A program made the position numbers and the translations under genes. Below, in pieces: positions 1-10,163 of a DNA stretch of 64,000 nt (positions within the stretch are counted from its first letter, which is position 1; the number at the start of each line of letters is the position of its first letter). The DNA is from Mycobacteroides chelonae. Lineage in GTDB: Bacteria; Actinomycetota; Actinomycetes; Mycobacteriales; Mycobacteriaceae. The stretch lies in contig JACHLF010000003.1 in assembly GCA_014204435.1 (NCBI GenBank), forward strand, positions 248,001 to 312,000. The letters run 5' to 3'. The notes beneath the pieces were generated by a model. It searched no databases, was not told the origin of the DNA, and worked only from the letters and a program-made list of their open reading frames with translations.

Positions 1-114
1 ATCGGCAACACGACGCTGTTCGTCATCGCCGGAGTGGCGCCTCTGGTGCTGGCGGTCGCTGCCCATATCGTCGCGCGGCTGGGCCGGGACGAAATGGCTC
101 ACCCCCTGGGCTAA
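1..114 (+). CDS. C-terminal end of a membrane protein (partial)
   Basis: The first frame is open from the window edge to a TAA at 112-114. The 37 visible residues form one hydrophobic segment (FVIAGVAPLVLAVAAHIVA) followed by a short charged tail, as expected of the last transmembrane helix of a multi-spanning protein such as an MFS transporter. The family cannot be fixed from this fragment. It lies 56 bp upstream of gap on the same strand. Confidence 0.5.
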   Translation: MGNTTLFVIAGVAPLVLAVAAHIVARLGRDEMAHPLG

Positions 115-119
115 TGTGA

Positions 120-1193
<1,074 letters not shown>

Positions 1194-1195
1194 CG

Positions 1196-2434
1196 ATGGC
1201 GATCAAGTCGCTGAACGACCTGCTGGCCGAGGGAGTTTCGGGCAAGGGCGTGCTGGTCCGCTCGGACCTGAACGTTCCTCTCGAATATGAGGGCGACACC
1301 TTCGCCCGAATTTCTGACCCTGGTCGCATCGTGGCCTCGGTCCCGACGATCCGCGCGCTCGCGGGTGCCGGGGCCAAGGTCATCGTGACCGCCCACCTGG
1401 GCCGCCCGGATGGCAAGCCGGACCCCAAGCTGTCACTGGCCCCGGTCGGTGCGGCGCTCGGTGAGCTGCTGGGCCAGCATGTGCAGGTGGCCGGTGACGT
1501 TGTCGGCACCGACGCGCTGGCCCGTGCCGAAGGCCTGACCGATGGCGACGTGTTGCTGCTGGAGAATATCCGGTTCGACCCGCGTGAGACCAGCAAGGAC
1601 GACGCACAGCGGCTGGCGCTTGCCCGGGAGCTGGCCGAGCTGGTCGGCGGCCCCACCGGTACCGGTGGGGCCTTTGTCTCCGACGGGTTCGGGGTGGTGC
1701 ACCGCAAGCAGGCTTCCGTCTACGACGTGGCGACCCTGCTGCCGCATTACGCCGGTGGTCTGGTGGCCGCCGAGGTGGAAGTTCTGCGGGTGCTCACGGC
1801 CAGCACCGAGCGTCCGTATGCGGTGGTGCTCGGCGGGTCGAAGGTCTCCGACAAGCTAGCGGTCATCGAATCGTTGGCCACCAAGGCCGACAGCCTGGTG
1901 ATCGGCGGCGGTATGTGTTTCACCTTCTTGGCGGCGCAGGGACTGCCGGTGGGCAAGTCGCTGGTACAGCCCGAGATGATCGAGACGTGCGCCAGCCTGC
2001 TCGACCGGTACGCCGACGTGATCCACCTGCCGATAGACATTGTCGCCGCGGACGAGTTCGCGGACGATTCGCCCTCGGAAACCGTTGCCGCGGATGCTAT
2101 TCCGGAAGGCAAGATGGGTCTGGATATTGGGCCGGAGTCGGTGAAGCGGTTCACGGCCGTGCTGTCGAACGCCAAGACCATCTTCTGGAACGGCCCCATG
2201 GGTGTGTTCGAGTTCCCGGCGTTCGCGGCGGGCACGCGGGGTGTGGCCGAGGCGATCATCGCGGCCACCGAGAAGGGTGCCTTCAGCGTGGTCGGCGGTG
2301 GTGATTCCGCAGCCGCGGTGCGCGCACTGGACCTGCCGGACGATGGCTTCTCGCACATCTCCACCGGTGGTGGCGCGTCCCTGGAATACCTTGAAGGCAC
2401 GGCACTTCCGGGTATCGAAATTCTCGAAAGCTAG
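1196..2434 (+). CDS. pgk: Phosphoglycerate kinase
   Basis: Transfers phosphate from 1,3-bisphosphoglycerate to ADP in glycolysis. The 412 residues show the N-terminal RSDLNVPL substrate-binding motif, the HLGRPDG loop, and the C-terminal nucleotide-binding GGGDSAAA segment. ATG 1196 is chosen because homologous sequence starts there; the frame extends further upstream only inside gap. The gene is translationally close to gap (2 bp gap) and is followed 11 bp later by tpiA, so the three are almost certainly one operon. Confidence 0.97.
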   Translation: MAIKSLNDLLAEGVSGKGVLVRSDLNVPLEYEGDTFARISDPGRIVASVPTIRALAGAGAKVIVTAHLGRPDGKPDPKLSLAPVGAALGELLGQHVQVAGDVVGTDALARAEGLTDGDVLLLENIRFDPRETSKDDAQRLALARELAELVGGPTGTGGAFVSDGFGVVHRKQASVYDVATLLPHYAGGLVAAEVEVLRVLTASTERPYAVVLGGSKVSDKLAVIESLATKADSLVIGGGMCFTFLAAQGLPVGKSLVQPEMIETCASLLDRYADVIHLPIDIVAADEFADDSPSETVAADAIPEGKMGLDIGPESVKRFTAVLSNAKTIFWNGPMGVFEFPAFAAGTRGVAEAIIAATEKGAFSVVGGGDSAAAVRALDLPDDGFSHISTGGGASLEYLEGTALPGIEILES

Positions 2435-2445
2435 AGGAGCTCCGC

Positions 2446-3231
2446 ATGTCGCGTAAGCCGCTGATTGCCGGCAACTGGAAGATGAACCTCAATCATTTCG
2501 AGGCCATCGCCCTGGTGCAGAAGATCGCATTCTCGTTGCCGGATAAATACTTTGACAAGGTGGACGTAACGGTCATTCCGCCGTTCACCGACATCCGGAG
2601 CGTGCAGACGCTGGTCGACGGGGATAAGTTGCGTCTCACCTATGGTGCGCAGGACGTTTCGGTGCATGACGCGGGTGCGTACACCGGTGAGATCAGCGGT
2701 GCCTTCCTGGCGAAGCTGGGCGTCACCTACGTGGTTGTCGGGCACTCCGAGCGCCGGCAGTACCACGGCGAGGACGACGCGCTGGTGGCCGCCAAGGCGA
2801 CGGCCGCGCTCAAGCACGGTCTGACGCCGATCGTGTGCATCGGTGAGGCTCTCGACATCCGCGAAGCGGGGAATCACGTCGAGTACAACGTGAATTCCTT
2901 GCGTGGGTCGCTGGCCGGGCTTACCGCCGAGCAGGTCGCGCAGGTGGTGATCGCCTACGAGCCGGTGTGGGCGATCGGCACTGGCCGGGTGGCGAGCGCC
3001 GCCGACGCGCAGGAAGTGTGTGCGGCGATCAGGGCCGAGCTGGCGCAGATCGCGAACGCCGAGGTGGCTTCGTCCGTGCGAGTGCTCTACGGCGGTTCGG
3101 CCAACGCCAAGAACGTGGGCGAGATCGTCGCCCAGGAGGATGTCGACGGCGCACTGGTCGGTGGGGCCTCGCTCGACGGTGAGCAGTTCGCCCAGATGTC
3201 GGCGATCGCCGCGGGTGGACCGCTGCTCTAG
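2446..3231 (+). CDS. tpiA: Triosephosphate isomerase
   Basis: Interconverts dihydroxyacetone phosphate and glyceraldehyde 3-phosphate. The 261-residue chain carries the N-terminal GNWKMN motif with the catalytic lysine, the catalytic histidine in VVGHSERR, the catalytic glutamate in [11 protein letters not shown] and the phosphate-binding YGGSAN loop. GAGGAG at 2433-2438 overlaps the end of pgk and supplies the ribosome binding site. The 199 bp that follow before secG hold no convincing gene. Confidence 0.97.
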   Translation: MSRKPLIAGNWKMNLNHFEAIALVQKIAFSLPDKYFDKVDVTVIPPFTDIRSVQTLVDGDKLRLTYGAQDVSVHDAGAYTGEISGAFLAKLGVTYVVVGHSERRQYHGEDDALVAAKATAALKHGLTPIVCIGEALDIREAGNHVEYNVNSLRGSLAGLTAEQVAQVVIAYEPVWAIGTGRVASAADAQEVCAAIRAELAQIANAEVASSVRVLYGGSANAKNVGEIVAQEDVDGALVGGASLDGEQFAQMSAIAAGGPLL

Positions 3232-3430
3232 CTCAGCTCTGCGGCAGGATCGCGATGATGGATAACATCCGACGCGTGATCCCGGTTCCAACCTGCGGAG
3301 GCATGGTGGCGGCACGGCTCGCTCAAGAATCGGCTGTGGGAATGCAATACGTGGCTGGCCGACAGTTCGGCAGTGAGCTGACCGGAGTCCCTGCGCAGGT
3401 GAGCGGAACCGAGCCGGTAGGCTGACCCTC

Positions 3431-3667
3431 ATGGAATTGGCGTTGCAGATCATCCTGGTGATCACGAGCTTGCTCGTGGTCTTGCTGGTGCTGTTGCACC
3501 GCGCGAAAGGTGGTGGTCTGTCCACGCTGTTCGGTGGTGGCGTTCAGTCCAGCCTCTCCGGCTCGACCGTAGTGGAGAAGAACCTGGACCGGCTCACGTA
3601 CTTCGTCACCGCCATCTGGGTGATCTCGATTATCGGTGTCGGGCTGGAGATCAAGCTCGGCGGATAG
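3431..3667 (+). CDS. secG: Preprotein translocase subunit SecG
   Basis: Small auxiliary subunit of the SecYEG channel in the cytoplasmic membrane. The 78-residue protein has two predicted hydrophobic helices (about residues 4-22 and 55-74) joined by the characteristic glycine-rich GGGLSTLFGGG loop. It lies downstream of tpiA as in other mycobacteria. The ribosome binding site is poor. A strong hairpin follows 18 bp after the stop, marking the end of the transcription unit. Confidence 0.95.
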   Translation: MELALQIILVITSLLVVLLVLLHRAKGGGLSTLFGGGVQSSLSGSTVVEKNLDRLTYFVTAIWVISIIGVGLEIKLGG

Positions 3668-3684
3668 CGTCAGAAGTTTTCACC

Positions 3685-3717
3685 AACAGCGGACTACTGC
3701 ACAGGTAGTCCGCTGTT
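3685..3717 (+). terminator. Hairpin terminator after secG
   Basis: A perfect 13-bp inverted repeat (AACAGCGGACTAC / GTAGTCCGCTGTT) encloses a 7-base loop and runs into a short T-rich stretch (GTTTGTCTCTG). Its position directly after secG and before the accessory cassette fits an intrinsic or intrinsic-like terminator for the glycolysis-secG unit. The T tract is short, as is usual in mycobacteria. Confidence 0.75.
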
Positions 3718-3930
3718 TGTCTCTGTAGTACATATTCTTGCTGGTAGTTGGCGTTCATCTATTTGCGGAGAAATTTCTTCAAAATTCATGGAACCGATTC
3801 GCCTCCTCAGCCCATCAATCTCTATGTATGGCACAGAAGTCGACAGATGCCAGCAGCGGTCGGTGGACCGGGGACGCGGAGGGGACGTTCCCGTTTCACC
3901 GTCCGTGTTCTCGGAAAGGAGCCCCTCGTC

Positions 3931-4317
3931 ATGTCGGAGTGCCGTGGTGACCCCCGCCAATGGATTCGTGAGTACCAGGACCGTCTGGAGGTCCTCGGGC
4001 AGCGCGCCCAGTATGTGCAGCAGACCGTGGGGCTGGTTCGCGGCCATGCCAAGGATGATGTGGGGGTGGCAGTGACCGTCGGTTCGGGGGGACGCATCGA
4101 GGCACTCGATCTAGATGAGTCGACACTGTCGATGGATGCGCGGGATCTCTCCGCGATCATCACGCGGACCATCGCGGCGGCGCAGGTCAATGCGGCAAGC
4201 CAGATCCACAGCACGCTGCATGACCTCACCGGCGACGGACCGGCTATGGACTATGTCAAGGGCTATCTGGACGGCGGGCACTTTGGGGAGGGTGAACATG
4301 TGGGACCGGTGACATGA
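3931..4317 (+). CDS. YbaB/EbfC-family protein of a type VII-like cassette
   Basis: A 128-residue protein whose core (VAVTVGSGGRIEALDLDE, followed by a long helix) resembles the YbaB/EbfC nucleoid-associated fold found in EspL-like proteins next to ESX genes. ATG 3931 is favoured over upstream starts because GGAAAGGAG lies about 10 bases before it and coding character begins there. Its TGA overlaps the next ATG by the ATGA arrangement, so translation is coupled to the EspC-like gene. An AT-rich stretch of about 240 bp upstream, after the secG terminator, probably holds the cassette promoter. The function is unproven; the family call rests on motif memory. Confidence 0.65.
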   Translation: MSECRGDPRQWIREYQDRLEVLGQRAQYVQQTVGLVRGHAKDDVGVAVTVGSGGRIEALDLDESTLSMDARDLSAIITRTIAAAQVNAASQIHSTLHDLTGDGPAMDYVKGYLDGGHFGEGEHVGPVT

Positions 4318-4649
4318 GCGATGGGATGAGTGGGACCTTTCGGTTTGACCGCGACGTGGTATTGCGCGAGGCGGCCAACTTGGAGAGCGCCGGTGCAACG
4401 GTGCGGTTCCTGCTCGATCAACATGGAGAGGGGCTCGGCGAACAGGACCTGGGGGCGGCGTCCTCAGATTTCGTGATGTCGGTGCGGGGGAGCATCGAGC
4501 AGCTCGGCGACGCGGTCCGTACTCTCGGCGATGTCATGGTCGAGACGGGTCAGCGCCTGCATGACCAGGCTCGGCAGATCGCCGAGGCCGAGGATCAGAC
4601 TGTCGCGGCGATGAAGAAGATTGGTGAAGGGCTCGGTGGACACCCTTGA
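4314..4649 (+). CDS. EspC-like/WXG100-type small helical protein
   Basis: A 111-residue, almost entirely helical protein with the pattern of type VII secretion targets of the EspC/DUF2580 kind: a short N-terminal strand-like segment, two amphipathic helices, and a final QRLHDQARQIAEAEDQT stretch resembling the terminal Y-rich or A-rich secretion tail. There is no clear WXG turn. It overlaps the YbaB-like gene by 4 bp and the next gene by several bases, indicating co-translation. Secretion through an ESX system is inferred from family and context only. Confidence 0.6.
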   Translation: MSDGMSGTFRFDRDVVLREAANLESAGATVRFLLDQHGEGLGEQDLGAASSDFVMSVRGSIEQLGDAVRTLGDVMVETGQRLHDQARQIAEAEDQTVAAMKKIGEGLGGHP

Positions 4650-5391
4650 TGCCGAGCTGAAACCGCTCACTCGCCTGCACGATGCCGGACTGGGCTTCTT
4701 GGTGGAGCATGTGCAGTTCCTCGAAGAACCACTCGATGCGCTTCGGGGTGACCCGGCAGCTGCATCCGCCGAAGCAACCTTCTGGCGTTACTGCATTGCC
4801 GATGTCACCAATCTGCAACAGGAACTCTCGGCCGTTCTCAGCGCGCTCGGCGATGGTCACAGCGGAGCGGCGGCCACGGTATTCAGCCAGGCATCTGGTC
4901 TCCTCGATGATGCCCTCCAAGAGCTGCGCCTCGTCGCGGCGAACATCAATCAGCGCATCAGCGTGGTGACCGACCTGGTCATACATACCCGGAGCATGCT
5001 CGGGCAGTGGGTGGAAGGTTACGTGGACGACGTCATCACCGAGTTCACCGCGGCGCGGGCCGCCTCACCCATCACCCAGGGAGGCAGTGTCGCGACAACA
5101 ATCGCCTCCGCGGTGGCCGATGCCTCCGAACTCGGAAACAAGATGGGACGCACGCTGTCTCAGCTTCTGGACCGCCTGGATGAGCATGCCGGCGCTATTC
5201 GGGAGGCAGTGGCGGAGTTCGCGATCAACGTGGAGCGTCTGCGCACGCCTGCGCCTGGTACCGCTGTCACTTCGGTTCCGGCGGCGGCGGCCGTCGTCAG
5301 CTACGCGCGTCTAGCCGCGGCGCCGGCCGAACATGGGTTGCCCGTGGACCCCGACGCACTGTTCGCCGCTGGGCAGGGCAACGAGACCTAA
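4624..5391 (+). CDS. Helical protein with WXG-like centre, third gene of the cassette
   Basis: About 255 residues, mainly helical, with a GQWVEGYVDDVITEF segment near residue 120-135 and a GGSVATTIASAVADA segment after it, which recall WXG100/PPE-like secreted proteins. The C-terminus is an alanine/proline-rich tail and no toxin, enzyme or membrane domain is visible. Starts at TTG 4621, GTG 4624 and GTG 4636 are all possible; every one overlaps the preceding gene. It may be a truncated polymorphic effector or a structural partner of the EspC-like protein. I do not recognise a named family with certainty. Confidence 0.6.
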   Translation: MKGSVDTLDAELKPLTRLHDAGLGFLVEHVQFLEEPLDALRGDPAAASAEATFWRYCIADVTNLQQELSAVLSALGDGHSGAAATVFSQASGLLDDALQELRLVAANINQRISVVTDLVIHTRSMLGQWVEGYVDDVITEFTAARAASPITQGGSVATTIASAVADASELGNKMGRTLSQLLDRLDEHAGAIREAVAEFAINVERLRTPAPGTAVTSVPAAAAVVSYARLAAAPAEHGLPVDPDALFAAGQGNET

Positions 5392-5622
5392 GTCGCCGCG
5401 CACAGAACGTACGCCAGCATTCGGCTGATCTCTATGTAGGACGCGACAACCAGTGCCGACTTGATTGCAGCCAGCGTGAGCACGATCAGAATCACCGGCA
5501 TGGAGGGGCGTCCCGAGGAACTCTCGCAACAGGACATCCGAACCAGCGGGGACAACGGGATCGTGGCGAGGGCTCAACACCAGAATGGCGTAGGCGCTGC
5601 GCAGCCGCACCATCAGGAACAT
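5388..5622 (-). pseudogene. Frameshifted COX4-like (prokaryotic cytochrome c oxidase subunit IV) gene
   Basis: No intact gene fills the 365 bp between the cassette and pgl. On the minus strand a reading frame from ATG 5622 encodes a hydrophobic helix (VRLRSAYAILVL), then one base is in excess near GTGTTGAGCC. In the neighbouring frame the protein continues as ATIPLSPLV, then MPVILIVLTLAAIKSALVV and SYIEIS, ending at TAG 5388. Read across the shift this gives about 77 residues with the spacing of prokaryotic COX4/NorF proteins (helix, loop, helix with a lysine, then a FMELR-like motif). The COX4 assignment is by eye. The downstream piece alone could be a 49-residue ORF from 5537. Confidence 0.4.
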
Positions 5623-5756
5623 CGGGATACCACCGATGAACTGTAGGAAGCCGTAGTCGCTCGCGTACTGAACCGGCGCCGGGTCGCGCTCTGTTCGACA
5701 GGCCGCCATGGCGAACGTGCCCCGCGGGTGATGGCTCGCGGCTGAACCGGGACGGA

Positions 5757-6500
5757 CTAGTTCAGATGGCTTGCCGCGGCCGTGTCGAGCAGCCACACGG
5801 TACGTTCGGTGCCCTTGGCGCCCGCTGCCGGCACGTCGACAGGGTCGGCGCCGCCGACGGCTGCGGCAACAGCTTCGGCCTTGGCCTCGCCGGAAACGAT
5901 CAACCACACCTCGCGGGAACGCTGAATAGCGGGCAGCGTCAAGGTGATCCGTTGTGGCGGCGGCTTGGGGGAGTCGGGCACCGCCACAACGAGACGCTGT
6001 GTCTCCCTGACCGCATTGGTGTGGGGGAACAGTGAATTGATGTGACCCTCGCCGCCCATGCCCAGCAGATGGACATCGAACGTTGGACAGTCCTGGCCGG
6101 GATCGGCATTGGCGGCCAAGAGCTGCTCGTATGCGAGTGCGGCCGCGTCCAGGTCGGTGCCGTATTCGCTTTCGCTGTTCGGCATGGCATGCATGTTGCG
6201 CAGCGGGACGTTCACATGCTCAAGCAGTGCTTCCCAGGCTTGCCAGGCATTGCGTTCCGGATCGGTTTTCGGGACGTATCGATCGTCGCCCCAGAATACG
6301 TGGACGTTGGCCCAGTCGAGATCGCTCGCGACATCCCGCAGATGCTTGAGTAGTGCGATGCCAGTACCGCCACCGGTGAGCACAATCATCGCCTTGTCGC
6401 GCGCGGCGAGAGCGTCGGCGAGGGCCGACGCCAGCCGGTCGCCGGCAGCGGTCACCAAAGCATCAGTGTCCGTGTACTTTTCGATGATCATCTCACTCAT
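5757..6500 (-). CDS. pgl: 6-phosphogluconolactonase
   Basis: Hydrolyses 6-phosphogluconolactone to 6-phosphogluconate, the second step of the oxidative pentose phosphate pathway. The 247-residue protein has the sugar-phosphate isomerase-like fold with a TGGGTG loop near residue 44 and the [10 protein letters not shown] catalytic/phosphate region. Its ATG overlaps the opcA stop by 4 bp, so it is the last gene of a minus-strand unit tkt-tal-zwf-opcA-pgl. Confidence 0.93.
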   Translation of the reverse strand: MSEMIIEKYTDTDALVTAAGDRLASALADALAARDKAMIVLTGGGTGIALLKHLRDVASDLDWANVHVFWGDDRYVPKTDPERNAWQAWEALLEHVNVPLRNMHAMPNSESEYGTDLDAAALAYEQLLAANADPGQDCPTFDVHLLGMGGEGHINSLFPHTNAVRETQRLVVAVPDSPKPPPQRITLTLPAIQRSREVWLIVSGEAKAEAVAAAVGGADPVDVPAAGAKGTERTVWLLDTAAASHLN

Positions 6501-7405
6501 ACGTACTGCACCTTCGCGATTCCCTCAAGCGCCGTGCGGTAGATCTCGTCGGGGTCGAGGCGGCGCAAGTCCTCGGCTAAGCAATCCCGTGTTTCTCTGC
6601 GCGGCAATGGAAGTGATGCCGACGGGCGTCCGGTGCGGGCCAACGTAGCAATGGCACCGGTCTGTGGACGGCTCAGCGTGACGATCTCGCTGTCCCGGCG
6701 TAGTTCGACCTTCAACTCGCCGACCACCCGGGTGACCGGGCCGTCGATGCGGGAGGCGAGCCAGCCCGCGGTCACATCTAGTGCGGGTTCGGTGGCCAGT
6801 CCGGACACCACCGCGGAGTTGATGCCCTCATAGGGCGGTTGATCCAGTGCCGATGCCAGTAGCGCGCGCCAGTAGGTGATCCGGCTCCATGACAGGTCGG
6901 TGTCGCCCGGGGTGTATCCGGTCAGGCGGTTCTTGATGGCATCCATCGGATCGGGTGCCGTCGTGGCATCGGTGATCCGGCGAATAGCCAAGCGTCCCAA
7001 TGGGTGCTCGGCCGGTACGGGCGGCGCCTGATTGGGCCACCAGGCCACCACCGGAGTATCGGGCAGCAGGAAAGGGATCACCACACTGTGCTCGTGGGCA
7101 GCCAGCGGACCGCGCAGTCGCAGCACAACCACCTCGCCGGCGCCTGCATCGCCGCCGACGCGGATCTGTGCACTCAGTCCGGTGTCCGGCGCCAGTGGGT
7201 TGCGTTCCAGCACGATCACCCGGCAGGGATGCTCGTGGCTGGCACCGTTGGCGGCCTCGATGACTTCTTCCACGTTGTCGCCGGCATCGGTGATGACCAC
7301 CAGGGTCAAAACGCGGGCCATGGTGACGGCACCGCCGGTCTCACGCAGCTCCACCAGCTTCTTGTTGACGTCGTTGGTGGTGGTGTTGGGCAGATCGATG
7401 ATCAT
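6497..7405 (-). CDS. opcA: Glucose-6-phosphate dehydrogenase assembly protein OpcA
   Basis: OpcA binds and activates glucose-6-phosphate dehydrogenase. The 302-residue sequence has the conserved N-terminus [17 protein letters not shown], the [10 protein letters not shown] segment and the [11 protein letters not shown] motif typical of actinobacterial OpcA. ATG 7405 is selected because GAAGGAG precedes it by 8 bases; the frame is open further upstream but only through zwf. It sits 19 bp after zwf, its partner enzyme, and overlaps pgl by 4 bp. Confidence 0.93.
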   Translation of the reverse strand: MIIDLPNTTTNDVNKKLVELRETGGAVTMARVLTLVVITDAGDNVEEVIEAANGASHEHPCRVIVLERNPLAPDTGLSAQIRVGGDAGAGEVVVLRLRGPLAAHEHSVVIPFLLPDTPVVAWWPNQAPPVPAEHPLGRLAIRRITDATTAPDPMDAIKNRLTGYTPGDTDLSWSRITYWRALLASALDQPPYEGINSAVVSGLATEPALDVTAGWLASRIDGPVTRVVGELKVELRRDSEIVTLSRPQTGAIATLARTGRPSASLPLPRRETRDCLAEDLRRLDPDEIYRTALEGIAKVQYV

Positions 7406-7424
7406 GACTCGACTCCTTCGCAGA

Positions 7425-8975
7425 TCACGGCCGCCTCCAGTCACGCCCCGTACGGGCCAACATGTCGAAGGCCGACTGTGGGCCCCAGGTCCCGGACTCG
7501 TAGGTTTCGGGTTGGCCGCCCGCAGCCCAGAAGTCCAGAACGGGATCCAGTATCCGCCAGGACAATTCGACCTCGGCATTCACTGGGAACAGCGATGGTT
7601 CCCCCAGCAGCACATCGAGGATCAACCGCTCGTAGGCCTCCGGTGATTCCTCGGTGAACGCCTGTTCGTAGGAGAAGTCCATGTTGACGTCGCGGACCTC
7701 CATGGCGGTCCCGGGAACCTTGGAGCCGAATCGCAGCGTGACACCCTCGTCCGGTTGCACCCGGATCACCAGTGCGTTGGCCCCGAGCTCCTCGGTCATA
7801 GTGGAGTCGAACGGCAGGTGCGGTGCCCGCTTGAACATCAGCGCGATCTCGGTGACGCGGCGGCCGAGGCGTTTTCCGGTCCGCAGATAGAACGGAACCC
7901 CGGCCCAGCGCCTGCTGTCCACCTCCAGGGTGATGGCCGCGAATGTCTCGGTGGTCGAGGTCTTGGAGAACCCGTCCTCCTCCAACAGGCCGGGCACCTG
8001 CTGGCTGCCCTGCCAGCCGGGTCCGTACTGGCCGCGGGCGGTGGTTTCGGCGAGTGGTTCGGCCAGCCGGGTCGCGGACAGCACCTTGATCTTCTCGGCC
8101 TGCAACTCGGCGGGGGAGAAGTTGATGGGCTCCTCCATCGCAGTGAAGGCCAGTAACTGCAGAAGGTGGTTCTGGATGACATCGCGGGCTGCCCCGATGC
8201 CGTCGTAATACCCTGCGCGTCCACCCAACCCGATGTCCTCGGCCATGGTGATCTGCACGTGGTCCACGAAGTGTGCGTTCCAGATGGGGTCGAACAACTG
8301 GTTCGCGAAACGCAACGCGAGGATGTTCTGCACCGTCTCCTTGCCGAGATAGTGATCGATGCGGAAGACCGATTCCTCGGGGAACACCTCGTTGACGACC
8401 GCGTTCAGCTCGCGGGCGCTCTCCAGGTCATGGCCGAAGGGCTTCTCGATCACGACACGGCGCCAGGCCCCGTCCACCGGTTGCGCGAGGCCCGACTTGG
8501 ACAACTGCTCACAGACCGTGGGAAAGGCCTTTGGCGGAATCGACAGGTAGAAAGCGTGATTGCCGCCGGTGCTGCGTTCCTCGTCGAGGGTCTGCAACGT
8601 CTTCTTCAGCTGCTCGAAGGCTTCGTCATCGTCGAAGCTGCCCTGCACGAACCGGATTCCCTCGGCAAGGCGATCCCACACGTGTTGGCGAAACGGGGTG
8701 CGTGCGTGCGTCTTGACGGCGTCCAGCACGATTTGCCCGAAGTCCTCGTTGGCCCAATCCCGTCGGGCGAAACCCACCAACGCGAAGGTCGGGGGAAGTA
8801 GCCCGCGGTTGGCGAGGTCGTAGATCGCCGGCATCAGCTTCTTGCGGGCCAGATCGCCGGTGACACCGAAGATCACCAGCGAGCAGGGACCGGCAATGCG
8901 GGGCAGCCGCTTGTCGCGCTTGTCCCGCAACGGGTTTGTCGCAGGTACGTCTTTCGCGGGGAGAACGTCGGTCAT
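7425..8975 (-). CDS. zwf: Glucose-6-phosphate 1-dehydrogenase
   Basis: Oxidises glucose 6-phosphate to 6-phosphogluconolactone with NADP, feeding NADPH supply. The 516-residue protein shows the nucleotide-binding GVTGDLARKKL near residue 40 and the active-site signature RIDHYLGKE. ATG 8975 is preferred to an upstream in-frame ATG at 9008 because the extra eleven residues are not family-like and an AAAGG element precedes 8975. It is preceded by tal (36 bp) and followed by opcA, its activator. Confidence 0.95.
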   Translation of the reverse strand: MTDVLPAKDVPATNPLRDKRDKRLPRIAGPCSLVIFGVTGDLARKKLMPAIYDLANRGLLPPTFALVGFARRDWANEDFGQIVLDAVKTHARTPFRQHVWDRLAEGIRFVQGSFDDDEAFEQLKKTLQTLDEERSTGGNHAFYLSIPPKAFPTVCEQLSKSGLAQPVDGAWRRVVIEKPFGHDLESARELNAVVNEVFPEESVFRIDHYLGKETVQNILALRFANQLFDPIWNAHFVDHVQITMAEDIGLGGRAGYYDGIGAARDVIQNHLLQLLAFTAMEEPINFSPAELQAEKIKVLSATRLAEPLAETTARGQYGPGWQGSQQVPGLLEEDGFSKTSTTETFAAITLEVDSRRWAGVPFYLRTGKRLGRRVTEIALMFKRAPHLPFDSTMTEELGANALVIRVQPDEGVTLRFGSKVPGTAMEVRDVNMDFSYEQAFTEESPEAYERLILDVLLGEPSLFPVNAEVELSWRILDPVLDFWAAGGQPETYESGTWGPQSAFDMLARTGRDWRRP

Positions 8976-9010
8976 GGATGAGCCTTTCGTGTGAAGACCG
9001 TCATCCACGC

Positions 9011-10138
9011 TCAGTCCTTGCTGGATACCGCGTCGAGTTGGGCTTGGGTGGCGTCGATGAGTTCGTTCCAGGCGATCTCGAATTTGTCGACACCTTCGGT
9101 TTCGAGCACATCGAACACATCGTCAAGGTCGATCCCGGCACGCGTCAGCTCGTGGAACACCGCGTGTGCACCGTCGTAGGTCCCGTGAATGGTGTTGCCG
9201 GTGACCACACCGTGGTCGGCGACTGCCTCCAGGGTGTTCTCGGGCATGGTGTTCACGGTGTGCGGCGCCACCAGGTCCACGACGTACAATGTGTCGTCGT
9301 AGTCGGGGTTCTTCACGCCCGTCGAAGCCCACAGTGGGCGCTGCACCCGCGCACCGGCCTTCTTGAGCTCGGCGAACCGGTGACCATGGTCGAAGACCTT
9401 CTCGTAGGCCTGGTAGGCGAGCCGGGCATTGGCAACCCCGGCCCGGCCCCGCAGTGAGAGGGCTTGACCGCTGCCGATGTCCTCGAGGCGTTTGTCGATC
9501 TCGGTGTCCACCCGGGAAACGAAGAACGACGCCACGGAGTGGATCTTGGACAGGTCGCGTCCGGCTTCCTTGGCGGCCTGAAGGCCGGCCAGGTAGGCGT
9601 CCATGACTTCCTTGTGGCGTTGCACCGAGAAGATCAGGGTGACGTTCACTGAGATGCCCTCGGCGATGACCGCCGAGATAGCGGGCAGACCCGCCTTGGT
9701 GGCCGGGATCTTGATCAAGAGGTTGGGCCGATCGACGATCTTCCACAGTTCGATGGCCTGCAGGATGGTCTTGTCGGTGTCGTGCGCCAGCCGCGGGTCC
9801 ACCTCGATGGACACTCGGCCGTCGACGCCCTCTGAGGCTTCGTACTGCGGAGCCAACACGTCGCACGCGGCGCGCACGTCATCGGTGGTGGCGGTGCGGA
9901 TTGCCGAGTCGACATCGGCCCCCCGCTCGGCCAGCTCGGCGATCTGCGCGTCGTAGGCATGCCCCTTGGACAGGGCGGCCTGGAAGATCGCCGGGTTGGT
10001 GGTCACCCCGACGATGCTTCTGGTCGCGATCAGCTCGGCGAGGTTGCCCGAGTTGAGTCGGTCCCGGGAGAGATCGTCGAGCCAGACGGCGACTCCGGCT
10101 TCGCTCAGCTCGGCGAGATTAGCGTTCTGATCAGTCAT
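9011..10138 (-). CDS. tal: Transaldolase
   Basis: Transfers a dihydroxyacetone unit between sugar phosphates in the non-oxidative pentose phosphate branch. The 375-residue chain is the long actinobacterial form, with an N-terminal [11 protein letters not shown] and [10 protein letters not shown] signature and the Schiff-base lysine region [10 protein letters not shown]. It follows tkt by 25 bp and precedes zwf on the same strand, so the whole pathway is one probable operon. Confidence 0.95.
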   Translation of the reverse strand: MTDQNANLAELSEAGVAVWLDDLSRDRLNSGNLAELIATRSIVGVTTNPAIFQAALSKGHAYDAQIAELAERGADVDSAIRTATTDDVRAACDVLAPQYEASEGVDGRVSIEVDPRLAHDTDKTILQAIELWKIVDRPNLLIKIPATKAGLPAISAVIAEGISVNVTLIFSVQRHKEVMDAYLAGLQAAKEAGRDLSKIHSVASFFVSRVDTEIDKRLEDIGSGQALSLRGRAGVANARLAYQAYEKVFDHGHRFAELKKAGARVQRPLWASTGVKNPDYDDTLYVVDLVAPHTVNTMPENTLEAVADHGVVTGNTIHGTYDGAHAVFHELTRAGIDLDDVFDVLETEGVDKFEIAWNELIDATQAQLDAVSSKD

Positions 10139-10163
10139 CGATCTATCCCTTCAGATTCGGGGG

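Noticed and set aside
3255..3425. A 56-codon frame between tpiA and secG
   Set aside because: Third-position GC is only about two thirds, well below neighbours, and there is no ribosome binding site or recognisable protein.
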